Shown here in pieces: positions 7,670-15,954 of a DNA stretch of 64,000 nucleotides (its first letter is position 1; each line of letters starts with the position of its first letter). Origin of the DNA: JANSWP01 sp041941305 (GTDB lineage: Bacteria; Bacteroidota; Bacteroidia; Chitinophagales; Saprospiraceae); contig JBGTQJ010000031.1 of NCBI GenBank assembly GCA_041941305.1, positions 40,367 through 104,366 of the forward strand, written 5' to 3'. Position numbers and translations under genes: made by a program. The notes beneath the pieces are model-generated. The model did no database searches, was not told the DNA's origin, and was given only the letters and a program-made list of their open reading frames with translations.

Positions 7670-10600
7670 TTACCCTCCCTTTATCAAATCCAGTAACTCA
7701 TCAGAACTCAGCTTAGCACTGGCTTCAGTCCCTTCCAACAGGCTATCAGCCAAGTCTCGCTTTTCTGCGTGGAGTTTTACAATTTTGTCTTCAATCGTGT
7801 TTTCTGTAACCAGGCGGTAAATTGTGACCGGGCGTTTTTGACCTATCCGATGTGCACGATCACTCGCCTGGTCTTCTACTGCTGGATTCCACCAGGGATC
7901 CAGGTGTAGTACATAATCCGCAGCAGTGAGGTTGAGCCCCGTCCCTCCTGCTTTCAGGCTAATTAAGAATAAGTCCCCTTCTCCTCCTTGAAATGCATTG
8001 ATCGCTTTTTCTCGTTTTGGGAGCGGTGTTTGTCCATCGAGGTATTGGTAAGAGATATTATTTTTTTGAACCCATTGTTCAATAATTCGAAGGTGCTTTA
8101 CGAATTGGCTGAAAATCAATGCTTTGTGACCATTTTCCAATAATTCCTGAACAACTTCCGCAAAAAGCGCGAGTTTGCTGGAGGGCACTTTGCTATCCGT
8201 CAAAACAAGTCGGGGATTACAACAAGCCTGCCGCAATTTCATCAACTCCGCTAAAATGGCAAATCGTTTTTGCCCTCCTTCCTCCATTGTTTCAATGTTT
8301 TCTATGGCATTGCGGCGAAGTGCTTCATAAAAATTGCGTTCTTCTTCGGTAAGATCTACTGTTAGTGTAATTTCCGTTTTTTCAGGCAATTCATCTAAAA
8401 CATCATTTTTTCGGCGACGAAGAATAAAAGGTTGTATCAAGCGGCGCAATTGATTCCTTCGATCTTTGTCATTGTATCGCTCAATAGGGACACTGTATTT
8501 TTCATTAAACTTTTCCAAGGAACCCAAAAGTCCAGGGTTGAGGAAATTGAATAAATTCCAAAGTTCTCCCAAATGGTTTTCGATCGGAGTGCCTGTCGTA
8601 ATTATTTTAAAATTGCCCGCTAAGCCCATCGCAGCCTTGGAGCGTTTGGTTGAGCGGTTTTTGATAGCTTGAGCCTCGTCTAATATTATGGTATTGAAGG
8701 GTTTTTCTCCAAGCAATTCACCTTCTGTTTGCATCAAACCATAGCTGCATATCAATAAGTCAAAAGGTTTTAATTGTTCAAGTGTTTTCTTCCGGTCCCC
8801 ATTGCCAAACAAAACAGGGTTTAAAGTAGGTGCAAATTTTTCACATTCTCTCAACCAGTTTCGGGTTACAGAAGCGGGCGCAACAACCAGCGCGGGGCCT
8901 TCTTTGGCTCTTTTTACCAAAATTGCCAGGGCTTGTATGGTTTTTCCCAAACCCATATCATCTGCCAAACAAGCGCCTACACCCCAATGTGCCAATTGAG
9001 AAAGCCATCTATAGCCATCTCTTTGATAATCCCTCAATTCTGCCTTAAAGGTGGATGGGACGTCAGGGTTAACTTCACGTGCCTCTTTTAGTTTATTCAA
9101 ATGCTTTTTCCATGCTGCATCTACCTTGATATCATCCAATAAGTCTCCAAAATCTTCTAGTACTGGGGCAGCAAGGGGATGAAAGCGCAATTCCTTTTTG
9201 GTTTTGCTCAAAAGACTATTGATTTCTAAAACTCTTTTTCGCAATTGTTCGGTAAGTGCTAAAAATTGGCCATCATTTAGTTCTACAAAATTGGTATTAC
9301 TATTTTCTACCATCTCCAGCAATTGCCTGAAATCTATAACCTGCTTTTCATTTACTTTTACTTTACCGGATAAACCAAACCAATCCCGTTCTTTTTTGAT
9401 ACCCAAAGACAAGCTGCCAAAATCCAATTGCCCTGTGATGCGCAATTTTTCGCCTTTAGGATGTTCCAAAATGATTTGACCTTTTTCTCTAAAGGGTTCC
9501 AATTCCAACAATACATTTAAGCAGTCTGTTACTTCCTCAAATTGCCATTCCAGGTTGTAGGATTCTACTTTTTGCAAACTTGGGCAGCCTTCTTCTACTC
9601 TTTTGGCTCGCTCCTTCTCTTTATTCAAATCCCTTTGAGTTTGCAGTACTTGCCCATTGATTTCTGCAATTACATTTTCACGACCACTTCCTGGTTTGAA
9701 ATAAGGAGGTTCGGTGCTAAATGGTTTTACAAAAAATTCGAGTTTAAAGCCATCTCCAATAGGCAGCAAATGGACATAGGTTCTGCTTTCAGCTTCCACA
9801 TTAGGAATATCAGCTGCTTGCTCGCCCACTGCAGATTGGACGGTGACTACGGAAGACAAATTACCAATGACTTCTACTAAGCGATCTTTCCCAGCTTCTG
9901 GAATTTGGAGGTTTCCACCCTCTATAAGGCGATTGATTTCCTCATGAGTTTTAGTGACCTCAAAAAGATAGTACCTGGTCGGTGTTTCTTTGATCAAATA
10001 AGAGCCTTCTCCTTCAAATTCTTCATTGAATTTGACTTCGTACATTCCATTTTTTTGTTCAACCACTAATTCCGGTTGTTTATCCAAAATCTCTACAGAA
10101 ATACCGGGTGCATCCATTCTAAATACCAAAGGATGTCCTACCAATGCTTTTACCGCAATATCGAAATCAAGGTATTCTGTACCGGCATAATAACCCCATC
10201 CAGAGTGAACCTTAACGGCTTTTGCTACTCTCATATCTTGCTCCGTCATACATTTTACACCGCCCTCTTTTAACCTCTTGAGTGCTACATTGCGTCCCTT
10301 GCTCCACAATCCACTCTGATTAATGGTTTGTTCTTTGGGTTGAATTTCATGCCTGTCAAAATCAATTAGCCAAACCAATCGGGATGCTTTTCCATTGGTA
10401 GCCTTCTTACGCTTGCGCGTGCCCTTCAATTGAAGCAAAGCCTCCAAAGAGCGTTCCCACTTTTCTTTGATTTCGACAATATTCAGAATGCTCTCTACTT
10501 TTAACTTTTGTTGATACGTTTCCCATTCTTCTTTAAAAACATTTCTCAATTCCTCATCTGGATAAACTTTGGAAAAACAACCTGCCAATTCCATCGCCAT

Positions 10601-11788
10601 CCAGTCGTAACCATTTTCCTTTGCATCTTTGTAAAAACTCAAGTACACTTCTCTGGCACTGGTTGTCCAATTGTGTTGTGTCCAGTAGTCTACAATGCCT
10701 TTAATGACCAAATCAAAACTATGATTGGGATTTCTATTCATGAAAAACCGTGTATCTTCTACTTGATTTTTTAAATAATAAGCCGTGGCATTGAGGTATT
10801 GAAAACTATGTTCATAGGTGGAATGTGGTACATTCTCCGCATAGCTGTGGATTTTTTTCAAATAATCCTTCCCTCTTTGTTTCAAAATGGTAAGTACATG
10901 GAAAATGCCTCCGAGGTGTCGGAAATAAGCTTTCCTGTCCGATGTCTCCTTTCTGTATTTTTTCAAAGCATCATCAAAATACTTGAGCGCCAAAGCATTT
11001 TCTCCTTTCAAAAAATTAATCCAACCGGCTCGAAGGAGCATGGACGTTTCGTTTTTTTCTTTAGCCAACAACTCTGCGGCGGCTTCCCATTTACCTTGTA
11101 GTAAAAGAACAGTATTCAAATAGGAACGAATCGCTTGTCCTTTAAAAGGATGGCCCAGGTGTTCACTTTCTTTCATAAAGGCCACAAAATCCTCAACAGG
11201 ATCTAAATTGAAAATGGCATTGAAAGTGAGTTGTTCAAGCGCAACATCCTGAATTTCAATGGGAAAGGTTTTTAACCATTTAGGGTCAAAGGGATTAAAG
11301 AATTTTTCAAAAAAGTGGTTTTGTGAAAATTCTGCTGGAAAATACATTTTCACGGCCTGTAACACATCCATGATGGCTTGTACCTTTCCCTGGTACATGG
11401 CAATTCGCAATTCCCGGATACATCCATAATAGCTCGCCGGGCGATACCACTCTTTGTAGGGCAACAAATTCTGAATTTCTCTTGTCCATAAGTCAAATCG
11501 TTCATCAATTATTGCCAGCCGCATGATCCACTCCAGGAAATCTTCTTTTACTCTGATTTTTAACTTCTTATCCAACACCATCCAATCACCTTCTAAACGC
11601 TCAAAATATTGTTTGACAATCGGTCCATTGTATTTGGTGGCGCGTTCTGTTTTCAATCCAATTCCATTCAGCACACTTACTATTCTGGTTTGGTTCAGTG
11701 GCTCGTAGGCGATTGAGAGTACTTTCAGGAAATCCTGATCCTGTGCTGGTAATTCCTTAAATCTTTGCCGAAAGGTTTTAAAATCCAT
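7670..11788 (-). CDS. SNF2-family DEAD/DEAH helicase (Swi2/Snf2 ATPase)
   Basis: 1372 residues from the ATG at 11788 (MDFKTFRQRFKELP); a frame-compatible ATG lies 26 codons earlier, but that stretch crosses low-complexity DNA. The C-terminal ~460 residues are a full Snf2 motor: motif I LADDMGLGKTIQ (~948), DEAQ in LDEAQAIKN, GTPIENHLGELWNLF, LRRRKNDVLDELP, then the second RecA lobe with IFSQFVKHL, SLKAGGTGLNLTAAD and QASDRAHRIGQ. Such proteins use ATP to track along double-stranded DNA and move proteins off it. The first ~900 residues show no named domain that I can place; part of 120-400 looks like helical repeats. It is a lone gene with no restriction or defence partner next to it, so a housekeeping role (RapA-like) or a defence role are both open. 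Confidence 0.93.
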   Translation of the reverse strand: MDFKTFRQRFKELPAQDQDFLKVLSIAYEPLNQTRIVSVLNGIGLKTERATKYNGPIVKQYFERLEGDWMVLDKKLKIRVKEDFLEWIMRLAIIDERFDLWTREIQNLLPYKEWYRPASYYGCIRELRIAMYQGKVQAIMDVLQAVKMYFPAEFSQNHFFEKFFNPFDPKWLKTFPIEIQDVALEQLTFNAIFNLDPVEDFVAFMKESEHLGHPFKGQAIRSYLNTVLLLQGKWEAAAELLAKEKNETSMLLRAGWINFLKGENALALKYFDDALKKYRKETSDRKAYFRHLGGIFHVLTILKQRGKDYLKKIHSYAENVPHSTYEHSFQYLNATAYYLKNQVEDTRFFMNRNPNHSFDLVIKGIVDYWTQHNWTTSAREVYLSFYKDAKENGYDWMAMELAGCFSKVYPDEELRNVFKEEWETYQQKLKVESILNIVEIKEKWERSLEALLQLKGTRKRKKATNGKASRLVWLIDFDRHEIQPKEQTINQSGLWSKGRNVALKRLKEGGVKCMTEQDMRVAKAVKVHSGWGYYAGTEYLDFDIAVKALVGHPLVFRMDAPGISVEILDKQPELVVEQKNGMYEVKFNEEFEGEGSYLIKETPTRYYLFEVTKTHEEINRLIEGGNLQIPEAGKDRLVEVIGNLSSVVTVQSAVGEQAADIPNVEAESRTYVHLLPIGDGFKLEFFVKPFSTEPPYFKPGSGRENVIAEINGQVLQTQRDLNKEKERAKRVEEGCPSLQKVESYNLEWQFEEVTDCLNVLLELEPFREKGQIILEHPKGEKLRITGQLDFGSLSLGIKKERDWFGLSGKVKVNEKQVIDFRQLLEMVENSNTNFVELNDGQFLALTEQLRKRVLEINSLLSKTKKELRFHPLAAPVLEDFGDLLDDIKVDAAWKKHLNKLKEAREVNPDVPSTFKAELRDYQRDGYRWLSQLAHWGVGACLADDMGLGKTIQALAILVKRAKEGPALVVAPASVTRNWLRECEKFAPTLNPVLFGNGDRKKTLEQLKPFDLLICSYGLMQTEGELLGEKPFNTIILDEAQAIKNRSTKRSKAAMGLAGNFKIITTGTPIENHLGELWNLFNFLNPGLLGSLEKFNEKYSVPIERYNDKDRRNQLRRLIQPFILRRRKNDVLDELPEKTEITLTVDLTEEERNFYEALRRNAIENIETMEEGGQKRFAILAELMKLRQACCNPRLVLTDSKVPSSKLALFAEVVQELLENGHKALIFSQFVKHLRIIEQWVQKNNISYQYLDGQTPLPKREKAINAFQGGEGDLFLISLKAGGTGLNLTAADYVLHLDPWWNPAVEDQASDRAHRIGQKRPVTIYRLVTENTIEDKIVKLHAEKRDLADSLLEGTEASAKLSSDELLDLIKGG

Positions 11789-11793
11789 CGTGT

Positions 11794-11839
11794 GTTTGAG
11801 AGAGTTTGAGAGAATGAGAAATTGAGATTTTGAGAAATT
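11794..11839. repeat. Purine-rich low-complexity tract (TTTGAGA / AATGAGA words)
   Basis: Imperfect reiteration of TTTGAGA, GAATGAGAA and AATTGAGA just upstream of the helicase start. It uses the same words as one arm of the long hairpin at 15384-15528 but has no opposite arm. It would be transcribed in the helicase leader as a pyrimidine-rich RNA. Confidence 0.55.
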
Positions 11840-11898
11840 CAGTGGTTCGTTTCCTAAAGTTGACAACTTCTACTTCTTTCAAATTCTGGAAAAGTTTG

Positions 11899-11906
11899 CA
11901 AAGGTA
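11899..11906 (-). promoter_or_regulatory. Possible -7 box for the SNF2 gene
   Basis: TACCTTTG on the minus strand matches TAnnTTTG. No TTG is seen at the expected distance upstream. It would give a leader of roughly 105 nt that contains the purine/pyrimidine tract. Confidence 0.3.
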
Positions 11907-11971
11907 CGGAGAAAGGTGGGAGCCACGGTTAAGTTATTGGGAAAGATTTAATTTTCTTAACCCACAACCCC

Positions 11972-13459
11972 TCACCTCCAATCCGGCATCTCCGCCTGCT
12001 GAAAAAGCTGAGTCCTTCCTTCTCCCTCCAAATTCATCGCCCAAATACTTTTTGGAGAAATTCCATCATTGTTGGTATTCATGAAAATGACTTTTGAGCC
12101 ATCAGGTGAGAACCGGGGATCGAGATCGTTGGTTCCAGCGGGTTTGTTGCTGGAAAGGTCTTCCATGGTGTGGTCGTCAAGTTTTAATAGAAAGATATGA
12201 CTGTCGAGCTGACGTCCATCAGGAGATTCAAATTCGGAAATATCATGTGTGAAGAGCATATATTTTCCATCTATAGAGAAATTGCCTCCGCCAAAACTTC
12301 CAGGCAAATCCGTCATGACTTCATCTATGAGGGTTCCATTGGCATCGTACAAATAGATTCTTGAATTATAAGGATTCAATCCTGTAGTTCTGGCAATAAT
12401 TTGATTTCCAGACGCTGTCCAGTCACACTCGGTATAAGTTTGATTTAAGGGGGCTTCTGCGACAAAGGTTAATCCAGAACCATCAATGTTGATTTTGTAT
12501 AGCTTGTTTAAATGCATGTAGAGCAACTGATTGCTGGTGGGCGACCAGGCAAAATCCAATTCGTAATTATTGAAACCCGCAATAGGGATATTGCTGGTAA
12601 CTTGTTGAGCATCAGAGCCATCGCGCTTCATCGTAAAGAGGTGAGCATCGATGCCAATATTTGAAATATAGGCAATTCGATTTCTATCGGGGCTCATGAT
12701 GGGTCGCCAATTGCTTCCCGCATTAGAGGTCAATTGAAATGCTTCAAAGGCAATTTGAGCAGAAAAAATATCAAACTTTCCATTTTGTTCCTTTACATAC
12801 AAAAAGCGATGATCGGGAAAAGCCGCCGTAGAGAAACTCCATACATCCCCATTTACAGGATTTGCATTTCCATCATAGACAATGACCTGCCAAAAATAGG
12901 TAGTCTCATAAAGCAAATCTGAAAGTTCAATTTCATTTTCAGAGATATCACTTGCAATAGTCGTATTAATGCTCATATCAGAGTTGAACAACAAAACATC
13001 ATAGGTCAATTCATCTTCTCCATCTGGATCCGTCGCTTCCCAGCTTAAAGTAATATTGGTAGGTTGATTTAAGGCATTTTGTTCAGGGCTTACCAAAGTT
13101 GGTGGATTGGGAGGACTATTGGTTCCGACATCAGGAGGCATTTTTATTTCCAAAGCTGCTGTCTGATTTTCAAAAATGCTGATGCTTGCAATTTGTGTGG
13201 CATAGCCCTCTTTTTCAGCGCGAATAGAGTAGGTTCCCGTTTTGATATTTTCTAATGCAAATCTTCCAAGGCTATCTGTAAAAACAATGCTCGTTGGGGG
13301 ATTGGAAGATATGGTGGCTCCCTCGATGGCCATATTGTCACTTTCCGTCAGAACTTCACCAAACAAAGAACCAAATACATCTGGTTGTATGGTCTCCTCC
13401 TGACAACCAAGGAAAATATAAAAGAATAGAATTATGTAGACTCTATAAATCATTTGCAT
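11972..13459 (-). CDS. Curli-cluster lipoprotein: CarboxypepD_reg, Fn3, TolB-like propeller
   Basis: 495 residues. Lipoprotein signal with lipobox FLGC (Cys19). Order: carboxypeptidase-regulatory-like beta sandwich (~30-110; GEVLTESDNMAIEGATISS and LENIKTGTYSIRAEKEGY), fibronectin-III-like domain (~118-210; PPTLVSPEQNALNQPTNITL and TTYFWQVIVYDG), then a WD40/TolB-like propeller (~220-495) with repeated blades such as IMSPDRNRIAYIS, RFSPDGSKVIFMN and IWAMNLEGEGRTQLF. It starts 14 bp after csgG, so it is very likely the last gene of the curli transcript. It may be an outer-membrane accessory that holds or organises fibres (inference). Not part of enterobacterial curli operons. Confidence 0.85.
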   Translation of the reverse strand: MQMIYRVYIILFFYIFLGCQEETIQPDVFGSLFGEVLTESDNMAIEGATISSNPPTSIVFTDSLGRFALENIKTGTYSIRAEKEGYATQIASISIFENQTAALEIKMPPDVGTNSPPNPPTLVSPEQNALNQPTNITLSWEATDPDGEDELTYDVLLFNSDMSINTTIASDISENEIELSDLLYETTYFWQVIVYDGNANPVNGDVWSFSTAAFPDHRFLYVKEQNGKFDIFSAQIAFEAFQLTSNAGSNWRPIMSPDRNRIAYISNIGIDAHLFTMKRDGSDAQQVTSNIPIAGFNNYELDFAWSPTSNQLLYMHLNKLYKINIDGSGLTFVAEAPLNQTYTECDWTASGNQIIARTTGLNPYNSRIYLYDANGTLIDEVMTDLPGSFGGGNFSIDGKYMLFTHDISEFESPDGRQLDSHIFLLKLDDHTMEDLSSNKPAGTNDLDPRFSPDGSKVIFMNTNNDGISPKSIWAMNLEGEGRTQLFQQAEMPDWR

Positions 13460-13473
13460 TCTGGTTTTTTTGT

Positions 13474-14994
13474 CTAAAAATCATTGACGCTGTTCAATCC
13501 TGGTCTTTGGATTTCAAATTTTCTTTTATTGCTTTCCACTTTTCTTCCGAAATAAAAATTCAATCCAAGGTTTCCTCTCCAATAAAAATCATTGTACTTG
13601 CCTTGTTCCACATCATCAAATTTATCGCTGAACAAGTAGTTGTAATCTACTGAAAACACGATGCCTGCCTTGCTTTTAAGCATGTACTCAAAGCCTAGTC
13701 CCGAATTAAATTTATTGTAGAATTTACTGCTATAATCAAATCGATGTGCCTCATTTTCGGTTAGGAAACCATAGCCCAGCTTGAGAAAGGGTGTAAAACT
13801 ATCATAGGGAAAGATGCGATACTGAGCACCAAATTCTAAATAAGAAACATTGGACTGGTAGAATTTTTTGGTGCCCAATTGAGCAAAGCCATAGTCAAAG
13901 GTTAATCCCACAGCCGGCAAGGGAGAAAAACTAAGTCCCAACTCTACTCCTGTTTTTAGTTTGGGATCTGGAAAGTCTCCCTTATATAAAAGACTTGTAG
14001 TAGCAATTTTTGATCCCAGGATGTTCCTTCGATTATCCAATTGTCTTCCAAAAATGTCAGTTTTCTCAGTGAGTTCCTTTTCTTTTTTGTAATCCTTGAT
14101 TGGAAACTCCTTTTCATCTCTATCATCTTCCAAATGCCACAAACCATCCTCAATACCCTCAATGACTAAACTCATGACCCCTTTTTCAATGGCTTCCATT
14201 ACCGCGATTTCAGAAGGCTCATTGTAGGTGTAACCAGTTTCTGCTTCCAACAGTCTTTTGAATTGTACGAATTGAAATAAACCGCCATCTAACTTTTGAG
14301 AAAGCACCGTTTTAGAAGTATAAACAGTTTTTAGGACTTTCCCATTGCTGGTAGAAATTGCCCTGAGATAAACGGTAACCCGATCTTGTCGATATTGACT
14401 GGAGGCACCTGCTCCAAAGTATCTAACCCCAGCACCTCCTGTGATGACATTGGCATCATAGGAAATGATACCACCCTCCAGTAGCACTCCTGCATATAAA
14501 AGAGGAGGCAATAATTGGTTTTGAGAATTATCCCCTTTTTGTTGATTGTATTGAGCTCTGCTGGAACGAATAATCTTTCGTTCGTTCAATAGATTTCCTA
14601 CATTTTCTCGTTCAATTGGAATAAACCAACCAGAATCGTCTAGTGCTTTTATCAAGATGCTTGTTGCTCCTTGGGTTACTGCCGTACTCCAGCTAGCTCC
14701 CGTTTCACTTGGTTTGTATTGTCCCGTCTGGTCTCGAAATTTATAAACTGCAACGACTATTTTTTCGCGAGGTTCAGGCAAGCTTTTCAGCTCAATAGTA
14801 CTTTGGGTAGGTTCTCCCAGTCTTGCCTTATAAGATTGCATGGGCTGATGAAGAAAGGTGCCACAGCCAGGAAGAATAAAGAAAGCAATAAGGCAAATAA
14901 AAAATAGAACGGGGTTGGTATTCCCAACTTTTACTAAGGGATAATATCTAAAATTCGTGGTTCCAATCCCCCAATTGGATTTAATAGTGGACAT
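13474..14994 (-). CDS. csgG: CsgG curli secretion channel with C-terminal beta-barrel extension
   Basis: 506 residues. Hydrophobic signal ending in lipobox LPGC, then QSYKARLG. The CsgG domain (~55-290) is very close to E. coli CsgG: KIVVAVYKFRDQTGQYKPSE, STAVTQGATSILIKALDDS, WFIPIERENVGNLLNERKII, GAGVRYFGAG, QFKRLLEAETGYTYNEPSE. CsgG forms a nonameric lipoprotein pore in the outer membrane that exports curlin subunits. Unlike the 277-residue E. coli protein it carries about 200 more residues, with alternating aromatic/polar strands (GVELGLSFSPLPAVGLTFDY, FLKLGYGFL, WRGNLGLNFYFG) typical of a small 8-strand outer-membrane barrel. Gap of 533 bp to csgF, filled with repeats. Confidence 0.94.
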   Translation of the reverse strand: MSTIKSNWGIGTTNFRYYPLVKVGNTNPVLFFICLIAFFILPGCGTFLHQPMQSYKARLGEPTQSTIELKSLPEPREKIVVAVYKFRDQTGQYKPSETGASWSTAVTQGATSILIKALDDSGWFIPIERENVGNLLNERKIIRSSRAQYNQQKGDNSQNQLLPPLLYAGVLLEGGIISYDANVITGGAGVRYFGAGASSQYRQDRVTVYLRAISTSNGKVLKTVYTSKTVLSQKLDGGLFQFVQFKRLLEAETGYTYNEPSEIAVMEAIEKGVMSLVIEGIEDGLWHLEDDRDEKEFPIKDYKKEKELTEKTDIFGRQLDNRRNILGSKIATTSLLYKGDFPDPKLKTGVELGLSFSPLPAVGLTFDYGFAQLGTKKFYQSNVSYLEFGAQYRIFPYDSFTPFLKLGYGFLTENEAHRFDYSSKFYNKFNSGLGFEYMLKSKAGIVFSVDYNYLFSDKFDDVEQGKYNDFYWRGNLGLNFYFGRKVESNKRKFEIQRPGLNSVNDF

Positions 14995-15527
14995 AGTATG
15001 TTTTTTTTAACATGTTCGCAATTCAACAGGAAAGATGGGTCATCCCCCAGAGGGGCAAGCTGAATTTTGTCGATAAAACCCTTTCGTTTTTTCCTTTTCT
15101 TAATTCGTAGATATTCAACTTGTTGCGGGGTGCGAGTTGCAGGTCTTACTTACCCACAACTCGCACCCCGCAACAAAAAAACATTACATAGTGAGTTGGA
15201 ATTCAACGATTTAAGATGATATCTGAAAATTCAGCTTGCCCCTTTGGGGGGATGATTCATCTTTATATCACTTCTCACCGCCGAGGCGGAATTTTTCTAC
15301 CTTCCGGGAAATACGTTCAGTTTCTCGCTGGAAGATTGACAAGTTTACATATAGAAGCGATTCTGTATTAGGGGGACGTCAATTAGAGTTTGAGAGTGTG
15401 AGAGTGTGAGAATATGAGAATATGAGAAATTGAGAAATTGAGAATTTGAGAGAGAAAGGATTTCTCATTCTCTCATTCTCTCATTCTCTCATTCTCTCAT
15501 TCTCTCATTCTCTCATTCTCTCAAATT
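14995..15527. other. Repeat-filled gap inside the curli operon
   Basis: No gene. It holds MITE copy B (15040-15255), a CCGCC-GA-GGCGG palindrome (15288-15299) and the octamer hairpin (15384-15528). I could not find a convincing TAnnTTTG promoter for csgG on the minus strand here, so csgG either depends on read-through or has a promoter I do not recognise. Confidence 0.7.
15040..15255. repeat. MITE-like palindromic element, copy B
   Basis: About 216 bp. Ends are inverted repeats: TCATCCCCCAGAGGGGCAAG at 15040 and CTTGCCCCTTTGGGGGGATG at 15235-15254, continued inward by CTGAATTTT/AAAATTCAG. In the middle is a perfect 20 bp stem, TTGTTGCGGGGTGCGAGTTG (15120-15139) with its complement at 15157-15176 and a 17 nt loop. 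No coding capacity. Inserted between csgF and csgG. Confidence 0.8.
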
Positions 15528-15528
15528 C
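15384..15528. repeat. Octamer-repeat hairpin downstream of csgF
   Basis: The 3' half is seven perfect copies of CATTCTCT (15466-15521). The 5' half (15391-15458) is a looser purine-rich run of GTGAGA, AATATGAGA and AATTGAGA words that can pair with it over more than 60 bp. The two halves meet at AGAAAGGATTTCT. It begins at the csgF stop codon. Confidence 0.85.
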
Positions 15529-15944
15529 TAAAAGAACGGTATGACAATTTGAGTTTGCTCTCCATTTGCTGTATCAAACAAAGTAATCGTCAAACCATCT
15601 AATGTGGTGGCTATATCTATTTGAAAATCGCCAACCGAATAAACGCCATCAGTAAGCCCTTCTTCTCCAAATTGGGAGGTGATGAGCTCTCTTGATATTT
15701 GGTTCAATAATTGGCGATTTAGTGATTCCGAAAAACTATCCAGGGTGCTTCTGGATCCAAAAACGCTAGGTTCTGGATCTTCAATTAAATTTTGTGCTTG
15801 TGCTGCACTCAAGAGCCAGCTATAATTGAAGGTATCTCCTCCAAAAGCCGGATTTATTGGTTTGTATACAAAATCCTGACTATAGGTCTGGAAACCAATG
15901 CACAAAAAAATGATTAGGGCGGTTAGTGTATATTTTGTTCTCAT
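15528..15944 (-). CDS. csgF: CsgF curli assembly factor
   Basis: 138 residues with a Sec signal peptide cut after QTYSQ (~23). The mature N-terminus DFVYKPINPAFGGDTFNYSW matches the E. coli CsgF segment that plugs into the CsgG pore (FRNPNFGG and LLNSAQAQN; here LLSAAQAQNLIEDP). The rest keeps the pattern LDSFSESLNRQLLNQISREL and VGDFQIDIATTLDGLTITLFD. CsgF is exported through CsgG, forms a second constriction and links the pore to the nucleator CsgB at the cell surface. Starts 10 bp after csgE, so the two are co-transcribed. Confidence 0.95.
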   Translation of the reverse strand: MRTKYTLTALIIFLCIGFQTYSQDFVYKPINPAFGGDTFNYSWLLSAAQAQNLIEDPEPSVFGSRSTLDSFSESLNRQLLNQISRELITSQFGEEGLTDGVYSVGDFQIDIATTLDGLTITLFDTANGEQTQIVIPFF

Positions 15945-15954
15945 AATATTGTTT

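Noticed and set aside
15466..15521. CRISPR-like array
   Set aside because: Seven 8 bp direct repeats without spacers; simple tandem repeat, no cas genes anywhere in the window.
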